NCBI GenBank assembly: GCA_000181795.3
Contig: CM012953.1
Location: forward strand, 10,966,267-11,030,266
DNA from: Trichinella spiralis
Taxonomy: Eukaryota > Nematoda > Enoplea > Trichinellida > Trichinellidae
DNA length: 64,000 nucleotides
Direction of reading: 5' to 3'
The notes under the pieces were generated by a model. It saw nothing but the letters and a program-made list of their open reading frames with translations. It was not told where the DNA came from and did not search any database. Position numbers and translations under genes: made by a program. Within the stretch, counting starts at the first letter, position 1. The number at the start of each line of letters is the position of its first letter. Shown one piece after another: positions 34,392 to 47,312 of the stretch.

Positions 34392-35552
34392 ATGGATGAA
34401 CAGGAGACGCCGCCATCGGAAAATGACCAAGTTCGGAAAGTGATAAGTTTGCCAATTCCGAAAGACGTGGGTACGGATTACAATTTGGAGCGCTGGTGGA
34501 AAGGTTGGCAGGGTGATTTGGAAAGAATCAAGGTGCATTTTGAAAGTTACATAATCAACAGAAGAGCAGCCGGTCTGGAAGATCCGGCTTTGATCGACAA
34601 CTTTTTGCAACATCCGGTAATCCGACGTGTATTACCTGTGGTGCGTATGTCTGTTAAACCGTTTGTCGTGAATACCAAAGACAACACAATTGTGGTGATT
34701 AATTGTCTTGGTAACATTGAACATCTAAAATTGGCACGAGTTTTGAAATCCGGTGAATTGTTGATGTATTATTTTGTTACGGCTGAGTATTTTTTCAAGC
34801 AGGTGCTTGAACAAGAACGTCGAACTGGTAAAATGTCCGGGGTTACATTGATTTATGATTTGTTCGGTCTGAAAGTGTTGGATTACCTAAATCCTTTCTC
34901 GGCAATAATGCAGATTTTCGCTCTGGGTTCGACAGTAATTCAAGAATACTACTGTGAATTGTTGACAAATTTGTTTATTATCAATCCGGGCCCTTTTGTG
35001 AAACTCGCTTTCACACTGGTCAAGTCGTTGTTGGTTCCACGTACGTTGCAAAAGGTTCGAGTATTGTCCGGCGACTCATGGAAAAGTAAACTTTGCGAGT
35101 ACGTTTCTGCCGACGCCTTGCCCGTTCAATTCGGCGGTACATGGACCGAAATTCAAGAAGGCATAGATCCTCTGACATGCTGCACGGTGAATACTCCAAT
35201 TCAGGAGAGTCTTTATTTTCAGCCGAAGCTGGTAAAAGAATATCATACTGTCTATTTGAAGCCTCGTAAATTGTACGAAGTTGACGTCCAGGTCCAGGCA
35301 GGCTCAACTTTATTTTGGCAGTTTTTTTGTACTGGAAAATTCACTTTCACCATTATCTATAAGAACAATGACGGAAACGATCAACCAGAATTGATGTTGC
35401 CACGTTTGGTCATGATCACCCCGATGGGTAGTGAAATGCCCGAAGAAGGTACGTTGCTATGCAAACGTACTGGAATATACACTATGGAGTTTGCTTCTGT
35501 TGGTAACAGTTATTTTTCCACACGGCTGGACTATGCTTATCAAGTTGAATAG
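34392..35552 (+). CDS. CRAL-TRIO and GOLD domain protein (SEC14-like)
   Basis: An intronless frame. I chose ATG 34392 (MDEQETPPSENDQVRK), giving 386 residues. An in-frame ATG at 34335 would add 19 mostly hydrophobic residues. The N-terminal helices (ERWWKGWQGDLERIKVHFES) match the CRAL-TRIO-N segment. The CRAL-TRIO lipid pocket follows (LLMYYFVTAEYFFKQVLEQE, GVTLIYDLFGLK, LFIINPGPFVKLAFTLVKSL). The last 110 residues form a beta-rich GOLD domain (LYEVDVQVQAGSTLFWQFFC, ending RLDYAYQVE). This architecture is that of SEC14L/CTG proteins, cytosolic or Golgi-associated phospholipid transfer proteins. The specific lipid is unknown. Lack of introns contrasts with most neighbours. Confidence 0.88.
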   Translation: MDEQETPPSENDQVRKVISLPIPKDVGTDYNLERWWKGWQGDLERIKVHFESYIINRRAAGLEDPALIDNFLQHPVIRRVLPVVRMSVKPFVVNTKDNTIVVINCLGNIEHLKLARVLKSGELLMYYFVTAEYFFKQVLEQERRTGKMSGVTLIYDLFGLKVLDYLNPFSAIMQIFALGSTVIQEYYCELLTNLFIINPGPFVKLAFTLVKSLLVPRTLQKVRVLSGDSWKSKLCEYVSADALPVQFGGTWTEIQEGIDPLTCCTVNTPIQESLYFQPKLVKEYHTVYLKPRKLYEVDVQVQAGSTLFWQFFCTGKFTFTIIYKNNDGNDQPELMLPRLVMITPMGSEMPEEGTLLCKRTGIYTMEFASVGNSYFSTRLDYAYQVE

Positions 35553-37371
35553 ATCCGTTTTTGTTTCACTTTTATTTGAAGTAATTTTCACATTTTCTGT
35601 TATTTTAAACTCAAAAAATTTGTCTGTTTCTTTGTTTAATTTTTTTTAAAAATAAATTCAATCATTAATAATTAATTGAATTGTTGTGATTTGTTTACAA
35701 ATTTGATCACTTTCAAAATTATTAATTGAAATAGGTAAGTTACAACTCAGCTTTTTATGTTCAAATTCTGCAGCTTTGAATTTTTGCAAAGTACAATTTG
35801 AAATATATGCTTAGAAAGTATTATCAGAATTCCATTTTTAAAGATGATGTGCCATATGGTTATCATTGAAATGAACATTGATAATCTCATCTGTAATGCG
35901 TGAAGTACAACAATATCACTCGTAATATCGTTACCAAGCGACAAATCCAGTTTTGGGTTTTATACAGTAAAAGTACTTGAAAATCAAGTCTAAATCTTTA
36001 ATTCTGAATTTCAAACTCTTCTTATTGTGAATAAAGATGTAAAAAAGCTTGAAGTTAAACCTAATGCTATTATTTTTATATCCAAATAATATCATTTTTA
36101 AAATTATTTAACTAAACATTTTCTAATAAGAAAATTAAAATTACACAATATTTATAAATATATTTCCCTACGTATAACACTAACCGCAAAACTTTTCGAT
36201 TCATAAATCAATATTACATAAATGTTTTCTCCAAAAACACTGTGAATGCCTTCGCGCATGCTTCTTAACTTTAAAAAATGTCACAGACTTAAACAGCTTG
36301 GAAAAAAAGGTAAGTAAACTTAAAAGTAACAAAATAATTAATACCTATAGGAAATCAATATTAAGCTCAACGTTCAATTCATATTCTATTGAAAATATCA
36401 GTCTTCAACGGAAAATTCAGTTTACTATGAAATGTTAACGGGAAAACAGATTTTCTTTTAACTGCTTTAAAAAAAATAATTTTTTGATGCAAACTCTTAC
36501 TCTAATATCCCAAAACATTGTATTAACAGCACGCAGCAAAAAATTATGCCACCCCATTACAATTGAAAGTAAAAAGTAGTTTTGAATAATGCAGTTTATA
36601 ATCGATTTTCTCTCTTCAGTTCAAAATTAACAACAAAAACTATGCTATCAAAGTTAATTTAGAACAATAACTTTCTTCAGAAAGATTTTGTACATTTTAG
36701 TTCCTGACGAAATTTTGTTTTGATTCCGATATACATAATTCACTGTTTCATTGCTCAAGAAAAACAGTATAAAATTAGTTTTACATACTTCTAGAAATTC
36801 AATATTCACTAAACTGCACATGTGTGACGTTGTGAAAACAAAGTTAACGCACGTAGAACGTCATCAAATGAAACCTTTTAAAATTTAATTGCTAAATAGT
36901 AAAACAGAAAGTGAATGATTAACAAGGTTTTTTCTCTTAAATTCATACAAAAAACTTATAAAGTAGCAAACTAATTATTTCAGAATATGTATAATTTTAA
37001 AGTAATGTAAATAGCTTTCAAATAAATAAAAAATAACACTGTGTCTATAAATTTCCCTACATTTTTAAGCAATTTCTCAAAATTCTAAATGCTGTCAACT
37101 ACATTTGTTAAGAAATAAATTTACCATCAGTCACGTTTTCAATCATAAACCACTTAAAATTTACTTTAAGTAGTTTCCTATCATTCTTCAACTGAATTTA
37201 TATTTTAAGCATTAAGAAAAGCTTGAACGGAATAGCTCAGCTGCAAAAAATATGCGCAATATGACAAAAAAACGACTGCAGAACAGAAATAGCTAAAAAA
37301 TATTTCAAATATTTTTAATCAAATTTAAAGATGCGATGCGAAGGGACATACACCGATAAATAACTGTAAAG
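35553..37371. other. Intergenic, no gene recognised
   Basis: AT-rich stretch between the SEC14-like and RPS26 stop codons, holding their 3' ends. A 66-codon minus-strand frame at 35747-35944 shows no family motif. Confidence 0.55.
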
Positions 37372-37728
37372 TTACTTCTGTCCAACGCCGAGCATTCCAG
37401 GACGATTTCCCAAATTCATTCGTTGGGTAAATCTTGGTGGATTGCGATCTCGACGAGCTTCACGCGATCTATTACGCACAACTTTCGAATGGATAGCACA
37501 AGAAACACAATAATGAAGCTTGAAGAATAGTTTAGGCATGGCAAAACTTTCGTACAAGCTGGCCTCCGTAATATCGCGTATTGCAGCAGCCTCCACAATG
37601 TTGCGCACAATGTATTTCTTTATTGCTTTATCTTTAGGACAACATCGTCCACAGTTTGTACAACGAATAAACCTAACATGTCCACGACCTTTCTTGTTTC
37701 GTCCATGATTCCTTCGTTTGCGAGTCAT
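37372..37728 (-). CDS. rps26: 40S ribosomal protein S26 (eS26)
   Basis: An intronless frame of 118 codons from ATG 37726-37728. It begins [20 protein letters not shown] and carries the zinc-binding cysteines CTNC and YCVSC, the conserved core [19 protein letters not shown] and RFTQR near the end. Length and sequence match eS26 from end to end. The protein sits at the mRNA exit channel of the small ribosomal subunit. A TTATAG just before the ATG could be a cis- or trans-splice acceptor. Confidence 0.97.
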   Translation of the reverse strand: MTRKRRNHGRNKKGRGHVRFIRCTNCGRCCPKDKAIKKYIVRNIVEAAAIRDITEASLYESFAMPKLFFKLHYCVSCAIHSKVVRNRSREARRDRNPPRFTQRMNLGNRPGMLGVGQK

Positions 37729-39236
37729 TTTAAAACTATAATAATAGTAATATAAATAATAATAAGTGACATCCCGTGCATTTACAGTATTGATACATCA
37801 TTAATTAGAAAATCAATTACATTTCAGGAAAAGTATTCCAATTATAATAAGATAGATAATAATAATATAAGATGGACAGATAGATAGATATTATTTAAAA
37901 TAAAGCGCAATATCAACTACCTAAAGCAACGTAACAAACTTCTTTTGACTTAAACAACAACACGTCAATGCTACAGTAAAAAAATAAGAAAATAAAGTAT
38001 TCTTAACAATAAGAACATACGGTATTCCAGAGATATTGAAAAGTCAGTTAAATAAATATATTCATAAAGATAGAACTATTTATGTTTAATGTTAGGGAAG
38101 AAAAATAAAAATAATTTATTAACCATGTAAGAAATTTGGACTCGGAAGAGGAAAAGCGTCTTAAGTATTGTGTGTATTTTGAAAGCGGGTATTCATAACT
38201 CATCTTCTAGGTTTTGGCCTCCTTTTTTTCATTGGCTGTGCACTGATAGGCTATTCTACGTGGGGCACTAATTTGGGAATGCCTAATACAACTTCATTCA
38301 GCTTTAACCGTACGTTTATCAAAACACTTTTACACACAACTTTTACCAAAGGGGTCTTGGCGGACCCCACTGTTTTATTTGCATTTTTACGTTACTTGAT
38401 GTGTGAACCTATAAAAAAGTGGCAATAGATAAAATCAGTCGGAAGCTTGCTTTTTTGTGACTGAAATGGTCCAAATTCTGTGATTGAATGACAGTTTTTT
38501 TCAAAATACGACTTAATTTGTCATAACTTGACCCAGTTAGGGCAAATTATAGTGATATTTTACATTAGTTCCTTGTTAAAGTGAAAACATATTAGTCTTT
38601 AAAAATAATTTTTACAGTTTTACATTTTATTCATTACTACTTCAAGTGATAAACTGATTGCTTTTGTAATTTTATTTCCTCAAATTTACACAGATCAGCA
38701 AACTAAAATTTTCTACTATCCGTTGAACCCGCCCTAAAACTTGTCAACTATATAACATATAACATTTTATTTGACAACAACAAACAAGTGTTAACTACAT
38801 TACAATAAGCACAATGTGCAAAGATATACAATACAATAAAAAAAGACTGACAACTTCCTTGCCAGTCTGGTATCAGTGGACTGTATCTTTCCTTCTATTT
38901 CGGGCGGACCAGTTTTATCGTAGCTACCCAGTGGCAATCGCTCGCGTTCACAAACCAGAGCGTTAAAACGATTCAGTCGATTAATCGCACGGTTCACCAA
39001 ACGTAAAGCACGAACTGGGCACAATGCTCGTTGATCGCACATCCTCTCTTCTCTTCTTGTTTTACTTCTTCTCGATCTTCATAATCTTCTTTCATCGTAT
39101 TTTTCACCGTTGTTTCCTTCTCTCCATAACGTTGCCCATTCTGTTGTCACATGTCGTTCTGCTGTGCATGTGCCTCTTCTTCTACTGAATCACGTACTTC
39201 ATATTCGTGGCCTTTTGACAGTACTTTAAGAACTGC
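37729..39236. other. Intergenic with a dispersed repeat
   Basis: Holds the RPS26 promoter and, at about 38315-38410, one copy of a repeat shared with 49.0 kb. The stretch 38200-38420 is open on the plus strand for about 70 codons without a start. Confidence 0.5.
38315..38410 (+). repeat. Dispersed repeat, copy A
   Basis: Shares about 85-95 bp with the segment at 48997-49092, including ACACAACTTTTACCAAA and the flanking AAAACACTTTT. The copies are diverged. A weak hairpin (CAAAACACTTTT ... CCAAAGGGGTCTTGG) is present. Confidence 0.6.
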
Positions 39237-39376
39237 TGTGAACCCGACCCCGGTTGTCAGACGCCGCGATAGTGATCTTCAGGGCAAGGGGTCCACACTA
39301 TTCTTGTCCTGATCGCGCTTTGCGCACGTTGAACCGAAAGAGTCACACCGACGAGGTCGGCGCCGTTACGTACGAA
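39237..39376. repeat. Direct repeat flanking gypsy remnant, left copy
   Basis: Aligns with about 41105-41249. The best block is 39340-39367, differing from 41216-41243 at one base in 28 (GAGTCACACCGACGAGGTCG core). Similarity continues leftward more weakly (GATAG..ATCT..AGG, ..CCTG). It could be a decayed LTR. Confidence 0.5.
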
Positions 39377-39489
39377 GCAGTTGTCATGCTCAAGCATTTC
39401 GCTCTTCGATGGGAAATCCATCCCACATCTTGTGTATATAAACGCACTGTTCAAATAGTATTCGACGGGGTTTTCCTGTTCGTCTTCTC

Positions 39490-40150
39490 TTTTTACAGAT
39501 TGACCACACTTGCAACAGTTGTGTAGTGTATCTTCTCATACACCAGAAAAGCAACTCTACCATACTTGAACTGCCTGTGAAAAAATCCCTTTGTCTCGTC
39601 TTTCGGACTCTGATTCTGTATCCAGTGCCGATGCCCTTTAACGACACTGTGTGTCCCATGTATCACACACCGCGGCGCATTAGTTGATCGAATTTTCAAC
39701 CCTATTGACTGCAGGCGATGTAGCACCTCTGCGAGCCGTTCCAGGTTTTCTTCTGTCTTCCTAAATAAGATGATATCGTCTAGATAGACAAAGCAAGTCT
39801 TTCTGATCAGCCCACTTATCGCGGGCTCTATTAGACGCTGGAATGTAGCGGAGCGTTGCAAAGGCCGAACGGCATAACTTTGAATTGGAATTGATTTGAC
39901 AGGGGCGTGGAGGAGGCCATCTTCTCATGGTCTACTTCGTCCACTTCGACTTGCCAAGTACGCCAGGTCAAGTGTGCTGAACCACTGTTCTCACTAGCGC
40001 GTTCAGGGTGTCGTCGATGCGCGTAACTAGCGGTGCGTCGTTCCGCTTCACAGTGTTCGGGCTGCATTAATCGACGAAAATACCGAGAGAAACATCTTTT
40101 TTTAGCACGAGTACCACGGCCACGTGAAGGGCTCAATCACACCGCAGCTC
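39490..40150 (-). pseudogene. Ty3/gypsy-type reverse transcriptase remnant
   Basis: Minus-strand translation shows, in different frames, GVIEPFTWPW near 40140, FKVMPFGLCNAP near 39880, a QRLI segment and the catalytic YLDDI box near 39770-39793, followed by EENLERLAEVLHRLQSIGLK. These are consecutive motifs of gypsy-family reverse transcriptase. Stops and frameshifts interrupt it several times, and no intact gag, RNase H or integrase is present. It is a dead fragment of a retrotransposon. Confidence 0.85.
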
Positions 40151-40619
40151 ACCACCAACTGAACACGACGCACCAATACCAACTGACTGTATCTCGGAAT
40201 GCCAACTAACTACCGTAACCTTTCTGATGATCAAGTATTACCTAACTTTCCTACCGAACGGCCGCCAGGTCTTCTTGCGGTTAAAAGTCGTTCTCTCTGT
40301 CGTACCTGGGATAAGTGATTTTTATGTTTTCCAGCTTAAAAGTACAGAGCAGCCTACCCTCTGTTACAATTCGTTAATCATGTGTGAAAAACGTCAAAAG
40401 GTCACTACAAATAGCAGTGGCCGACGTGGTAGCCCCAAAACGGAGTTGGACCCTTCAGCATTTACTAGCAGAAAGTTACACAGATTAAGTAACTTAATCA
40501 TTAAAAATTTCACTCATCAAAACATTAGATGGTGTTGTATCGACGATTACAGCATTCGGTAAATGATTTTCAAGTACATTAACAGTACACTGTATGGATA
40601 GGCAAACACGGGCGTAATT

Positions 40620-41250
40620 CTCTGGGCGCACGTTGATCTTCGAGTCCTCGAATTGGTGGTTGGCTTCAATCTTTGTTCTTTCTCGAATCCTCGACGTCTA
40701 TCGTTGCTTCGCGCCCTAATGTCTTCTAATCCACGCTGCTCTACTCTTCATCTTCACTACTTCGCTGCATTTCGCTCCCTTTCCGCGGCGGCGCTCCCCA
40801 TGGCTATATACAGAACCCCGGTGTCAGCGGCCCAGAGGATGGCTAACGCGAACCGCTAATGGCAGCTCGCGCGCCGCGGGGAGCGCGCGCTATCTGAGGC
40901 GCCGATCTTAACTACCCTCAGCTGCCGGTGAGCTGCCAGGGTTCGGTCCTTTGGTCTTCGCTTACCCCACTGCGCCGTTGGCCATTTAGCGGGTCCGTTG
41001 CCACGGCCGCTCCTCCAGGTCGCCTGATAATCCACCGCCGGAGTTGTTTGCGCAAGAAGCCGTTGTTCGCCGAACAACGGCTAATCCCATGCACCGCATG
41101 GGGTCTCTTCTGACCCCTACCCCCGGGATCCAAGAGGCCGAGATAGCAATCTACCAGGCAGTGCGCGCGCATTGTTCCTGCCCTGCCCGTGTCTTGTGCG
41201 CACCAACTCACGGGTGAGTCACACCGACGAGGTCGGTGCCGTTCCGTCCG
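40620..41250. repeat. GC-rich, hairpin-dense block with the right direct repeat
   Basis: Strikingly GC-rich compared with the rest of the window. It contains a near-perfect inverted repeat at 41058-41082 (12-bp arms, 1-nt loop), a 7-bp-stem hairpin at 41086-41102, a 6-bp-stem hairpin at 41100-41117, a GCGCGC/GCGCGC pair near 40870-40890 and a TATATA at about 40804. The right direct repeat copy is at 41105-41249. It most likely belongs to the same decayed gypsy element, as LTR or leader. Confidence 0.55.
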
Positions 41251-41794
41251 GAAAACATGTAGCTAGCCCGTGATTTTTTCTTTCCAGGAAAACAGTTATT
41301 ACTAAAATATATGAGTAAGCTTGATAAGACCATTATTATGGAGAATAGTTGAAATTTTACTGTGAATTATATTTACGGTGATGTGGCTGTGTGCAATGAC
41401 TAATATTCTGAAAACGATGAAATACATAAGTTACAATATTCTTTTGGAAAAAATATAAATTAAAATAATTTATATGTAAACATAATTTCATTTAAATAAT
41501 CATTATTACTTCTAGAAATCCATCAGTCATTCGAGTAAATGATGGTAAACTTCTCATTATGAACTAATGCCATTATTGCAACGAATAATAAGGACGCATT
41601 TTAAATAAAACTCTGGTTTTCTTACCAATGAGCATTATAATTCATTCTGATATGTACATCATCTCATTTTCTTTAGCATTTATTACTTAATCTAAAAAAA
41701 TAGATTTTTCAAAATGAATTGCTTGGCACATGCATATTAAGTAATGTACTGTGAGATAATGAACTTTATTAGTTCTGATGCACTTCTTTAAAAT

Positions 41795-42108
41795 TGTAAC
41801 GTCCTGGGTTACTGTAGACTTTTGTCGGTCATTCATGCGAGGCAAATCTCTGGTTTTCAACGTTTATTCACAAACGGATACAAACACTGACAACACACAC
41901 ACAAGCTAATCACGCTAGCTTCTCTCTGAGTGTCTCACTGTGTCTTAAGCGTCACGATGAGGCTATACATATAGAAAAATGTTTGTGCTGTTGAGTAGAC
42001 GCCGTTATCCTTTTTTCGTATTATTGTTCATGAATTGGCGCCTGTGATATTTTCTTACATTCGATCTTGATTGTCTTTTAATTGTCGAATGCAACCGTAC
42101 TCGTTACA
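41795..42108 (-). mobile_element. Solo LTR
   Basis: A 314-bp unit bounded by TGTAACG and CGTTACA, with the 4-bp direct repeat AAAT on both sides (41791-41794 and 42109-42112). Read on the minus strand it has a TATA-like CTATATGTATAG and then GTGAATAAACG, the promoter and polyadenylation order of an LTR. No internal retroelement sequence adjoins it, so it is best explained as the product of LTR-LTR recombination. Family is likely gypsy or similar. Confidence 0.75.
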
Positions 42109-42112
42109 AAAT

Positions 42113-43094
42113 TTAGTAACCTACTCATTACAAAAATAAGCAAAGAAATAAAAATAAAAATAAATGTATATAATAAATTAGTTGAATTAAATGGTTTAAT
42201 TTAATCTTTTCAATCAAACAAATTTCATAATTGAACAGAGCAATTTTAGCACGAAACAAAGTTAGCCATTCAACTGAAATGTCATTGTAGATAAAGTTCA
42301 GTGTGAATTTTTATACTTTCTGAAAATATTTTTTAAACTAATAATTATTCATGAAAATACGAAGCTGTGTTCCTCGATCGATGCATTATTTTATTATTCA
42401 TGTCAAATAATTTAACTTGAACATCTAATGTACTGTATTTCCACATGTAAGTAGGGCTTCCTGCATGTCATTGACGCATTTTTTTGTGTGTGATTTTTAT
42501 TTTTGTAATTGAATTTGCTTCGTACGATCGAAAATTTTATTTTTACTTATTTTTACACAACCAAAGTAGTGCTGTTTACGTCGAGGTTTTCATATATATT
42601 GAATAAACTTCGGTGTGAAACTTTTCTTTAACTGTTTTTGCTATTTCTTTGTGCTGTTTACTATTGTTTAGTTACGTTAATTTTTTAAAATTATTGCTCT
42701 GTAAATTTTGCATTTTTTACTTTAGCTATGATTATTAATAAATATGGCGGTTCTTTTTAAAATTATTTATGTATAAATTGAGCTTGTAACTGGTATTCCG
42801 TTGTTTTAGTTTTTGTTTTGGTTTGTTGGTTTATCGGTTTCTTTAATTATAACAGTCAGATCAGAACATTAGTGTGATCAGAGTAGCTTTTTGTTTTGCC
42901 TATTTACCATATTACGCGTGCTATTTTGATCGTGATGATTATATTTTAAATGAAAATTTATATTTTTTTGGGTTATGTTTGCTATTGCATTGATTGGATA
43001 AAGTTGTTGCATATTATTTTAAATTTTAACTAAATGATTTTTTGTTTTATTATTTTTAGCATCAAAGTTATAGTGCAGTTCTTTGAATTGAAAT
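42113..43094. other. Upstream region of eIF5A
   Basis: AT-rich, no gene seen. A TTTTTAG about 35 bp before the eIF5A start codon could be a splice acceptor, so a non-coding first exon or trans-splice site is likely here. Confidence 0.5.
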
Positions 43095-43583
43095 ATGGCG
43101 GATGAAATTCATGATGATGAAAATTTTCAAACAGGTGATTCTGGCGCATCCAGCACTTTTCCCAAGCAGTGCTCTGCATTGCGAAAGAATGAGCATGCAT
43201 TGCTGAAAGGTCGGCCATGTAAAATTGTAGAAATGTCCACTTCAAAGACTGGAAAACATGGTCATGCAAAAGTTCACCTTGTCGGTATAGACATTTTTAC
43301 AGGCAAGAAGTACGAAGACGTTTGTCCTTCTACCCACAATATGGACGTGCCGTTTGTGAAAAGGAAAGATTTTCAGTTAATGGCAATAAATGATGATGGT
43401 TATGTTGCCTTGTTGGATATGGATTCATTTGAAGAAAAGAGCGATTTGAAGCTTCCGGATGGTGAATTGGGGCAGCAGATAAAGGATGTATTTGAAAAAG
43501 ATGAATCTGGAATTCTGATAACAGTCGTTTCGGCTATGGGTGAAGAGGCAATTATGGCTTATAAAAATATGCCGAAAGATTAA
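43095..43583 (+). CDS. eif5a: Translation initiation factor eIF5A
   Basis: An intronless frame of 162 codons starting [14 protein letters not shown]. The hypusine loop [12 protein letters not shown] is complete, with the lysine between G and H as the modification site. [14 protein letters not shown] and the C-terminal OB-fold ([20 protein letters not shown]) match eIF5A throughout. The factor frees ribosomes stalled on proline-rich and other difficult motifs and needs deoxyhypusine synthase and hydroxylase. The ATG follows a typical AAAT context. Confidence 0.97.
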   Translation: MADEIHDDENFQTGDSGASSTFPKQCSALRKNEHALLKGRPCKIVEMSTSKTGKHGHAKVHLVGIDIFTGKKYEDVCPSTHNMDVPFVKRKDFQLMAINDDGYVALLDMDSFEEKSDLKLPDGELGQQIKDVFEKDESGILITVVSAMGEEAIMAYKNMPKD

Positions 43584-44906
43584 GTTGCAAAGTCCGTTGG
43601 TCAAAACTGTATTGTTAACACAATCGTTTGATTTAACTCAGTTAATTTAACACCACAGAAATACAGTATAGTAATGTTTTGAATGTTGGTTCAATCTAAT
43701 AACATATGCACAAAAATACCGAGGTATTTTACTTGTTATGGTTTTGACCATGCTTTGCGCTTCATTTGAAAAGAATAAATGCTATGAATTTATTTTATTT
43801 TGTTTTGAATTTTATCTTATTTTAAGCATTAAAATATTGAAATTTTTTCTAACTTAGACAGTGGTCACATCCAAAGTAATTATAACTTTAATTTGAAGGC
43901 AATAGCTTAAATTGTTGTTCGTAAATAGGACCTGTTTGTGAATTTGTCATTTCATGACATTCTGAGTTTAAAAAACAACATTAATTTTAAACACAGTGAA
44001 CAAGTTGCATGTATAACGGGAGTGACAGTTTGTTTGGATTTTGATTTTGTACATAATGAAAACAAGAAATAGTTTTTGAAAAGAAAAATATTCATAAATT
44101 GTTCAAAAGTAAAAATTTTGATTTTAAAATTCAACAAACACTAATTTGTTTAAATAAAAAATTTTTCATTTTATTACAGACGGTAATTTGACAATAAAAT
44201 TTGAAATCAATATTATACATACTGTTGTACGAAATATTTTTTATCATTAATATTAATTATTACAAATTTTAAAAAATGATCTACATATATTCAATTGCTT
44301 TGTTCCATGCTTTTGAAGAAAAATAAAAATTTGAATACGGTATTTCACGAGGACGAATTGAATGCACTGCTTTAGAAAAGTGTACAATCTTTTTGATATA
44401 TTAATGTGAAGCTTTAAAACTAAATTTAAGTTGAATTTTATTCTATTTTATCAATTGCGTCATTATTCACCTAGATTGCGTTATTAATTACTTGAAAATC
44501 CTTTACGTACTGTTGAACGTTGAGTTACGTGGATACTATTAGTCTTCAAAGCGTTTGCTTGGTTTTTAAGGCAATAGTAAGGTCCTAATTCATTGTCAAT
44601 GTTTTTAATGCTCAATAATAAATAATATTTGATCATGCATTTTTCATTTAGTGAGTTTAATGATTTTCATTAGTAACAAAGCAAAGCAGTATTGTCGGTT
44701 TGCCGAGTGTAGTATTTTTTGAGCGTAAAGGTTATTTTTCATTTACCGCCGACGTTTTTTTTAAATTGTAATGAGATTTTTACGTTTACTGAGGTTTGTT
44801 GATATTTTAATTTTTTTAAAGCTTTTTTCTTAATTTCTTTGCGCGCAGAAAGTTTTTCGTAGCTTAAAATTGAGGATACATCAGTTAAGATTCATTTTCC
44901 AACCGA
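43584..44906. other. Intergenic, no gene recognised
   Basis: AT-rich region between eIF5A and the aminopeptidase, with the eIF5A 3' end and the aminopeptidase promoter. Confidence 0.6.

Positions 44907-47312
<2,406 letters not shown>

Noticed and set aside
35747-35944. Minus-strand 66-codon frame
   Set aside because: No motif, no splice partners, in AT-rich intergenic DNA.
38800-39042. Minus-strand 80-codon frame beside the gypsy remnant
   Set aside because: Possibly part of the retroelement, but no gag, protease or integrase motif could be recognised.
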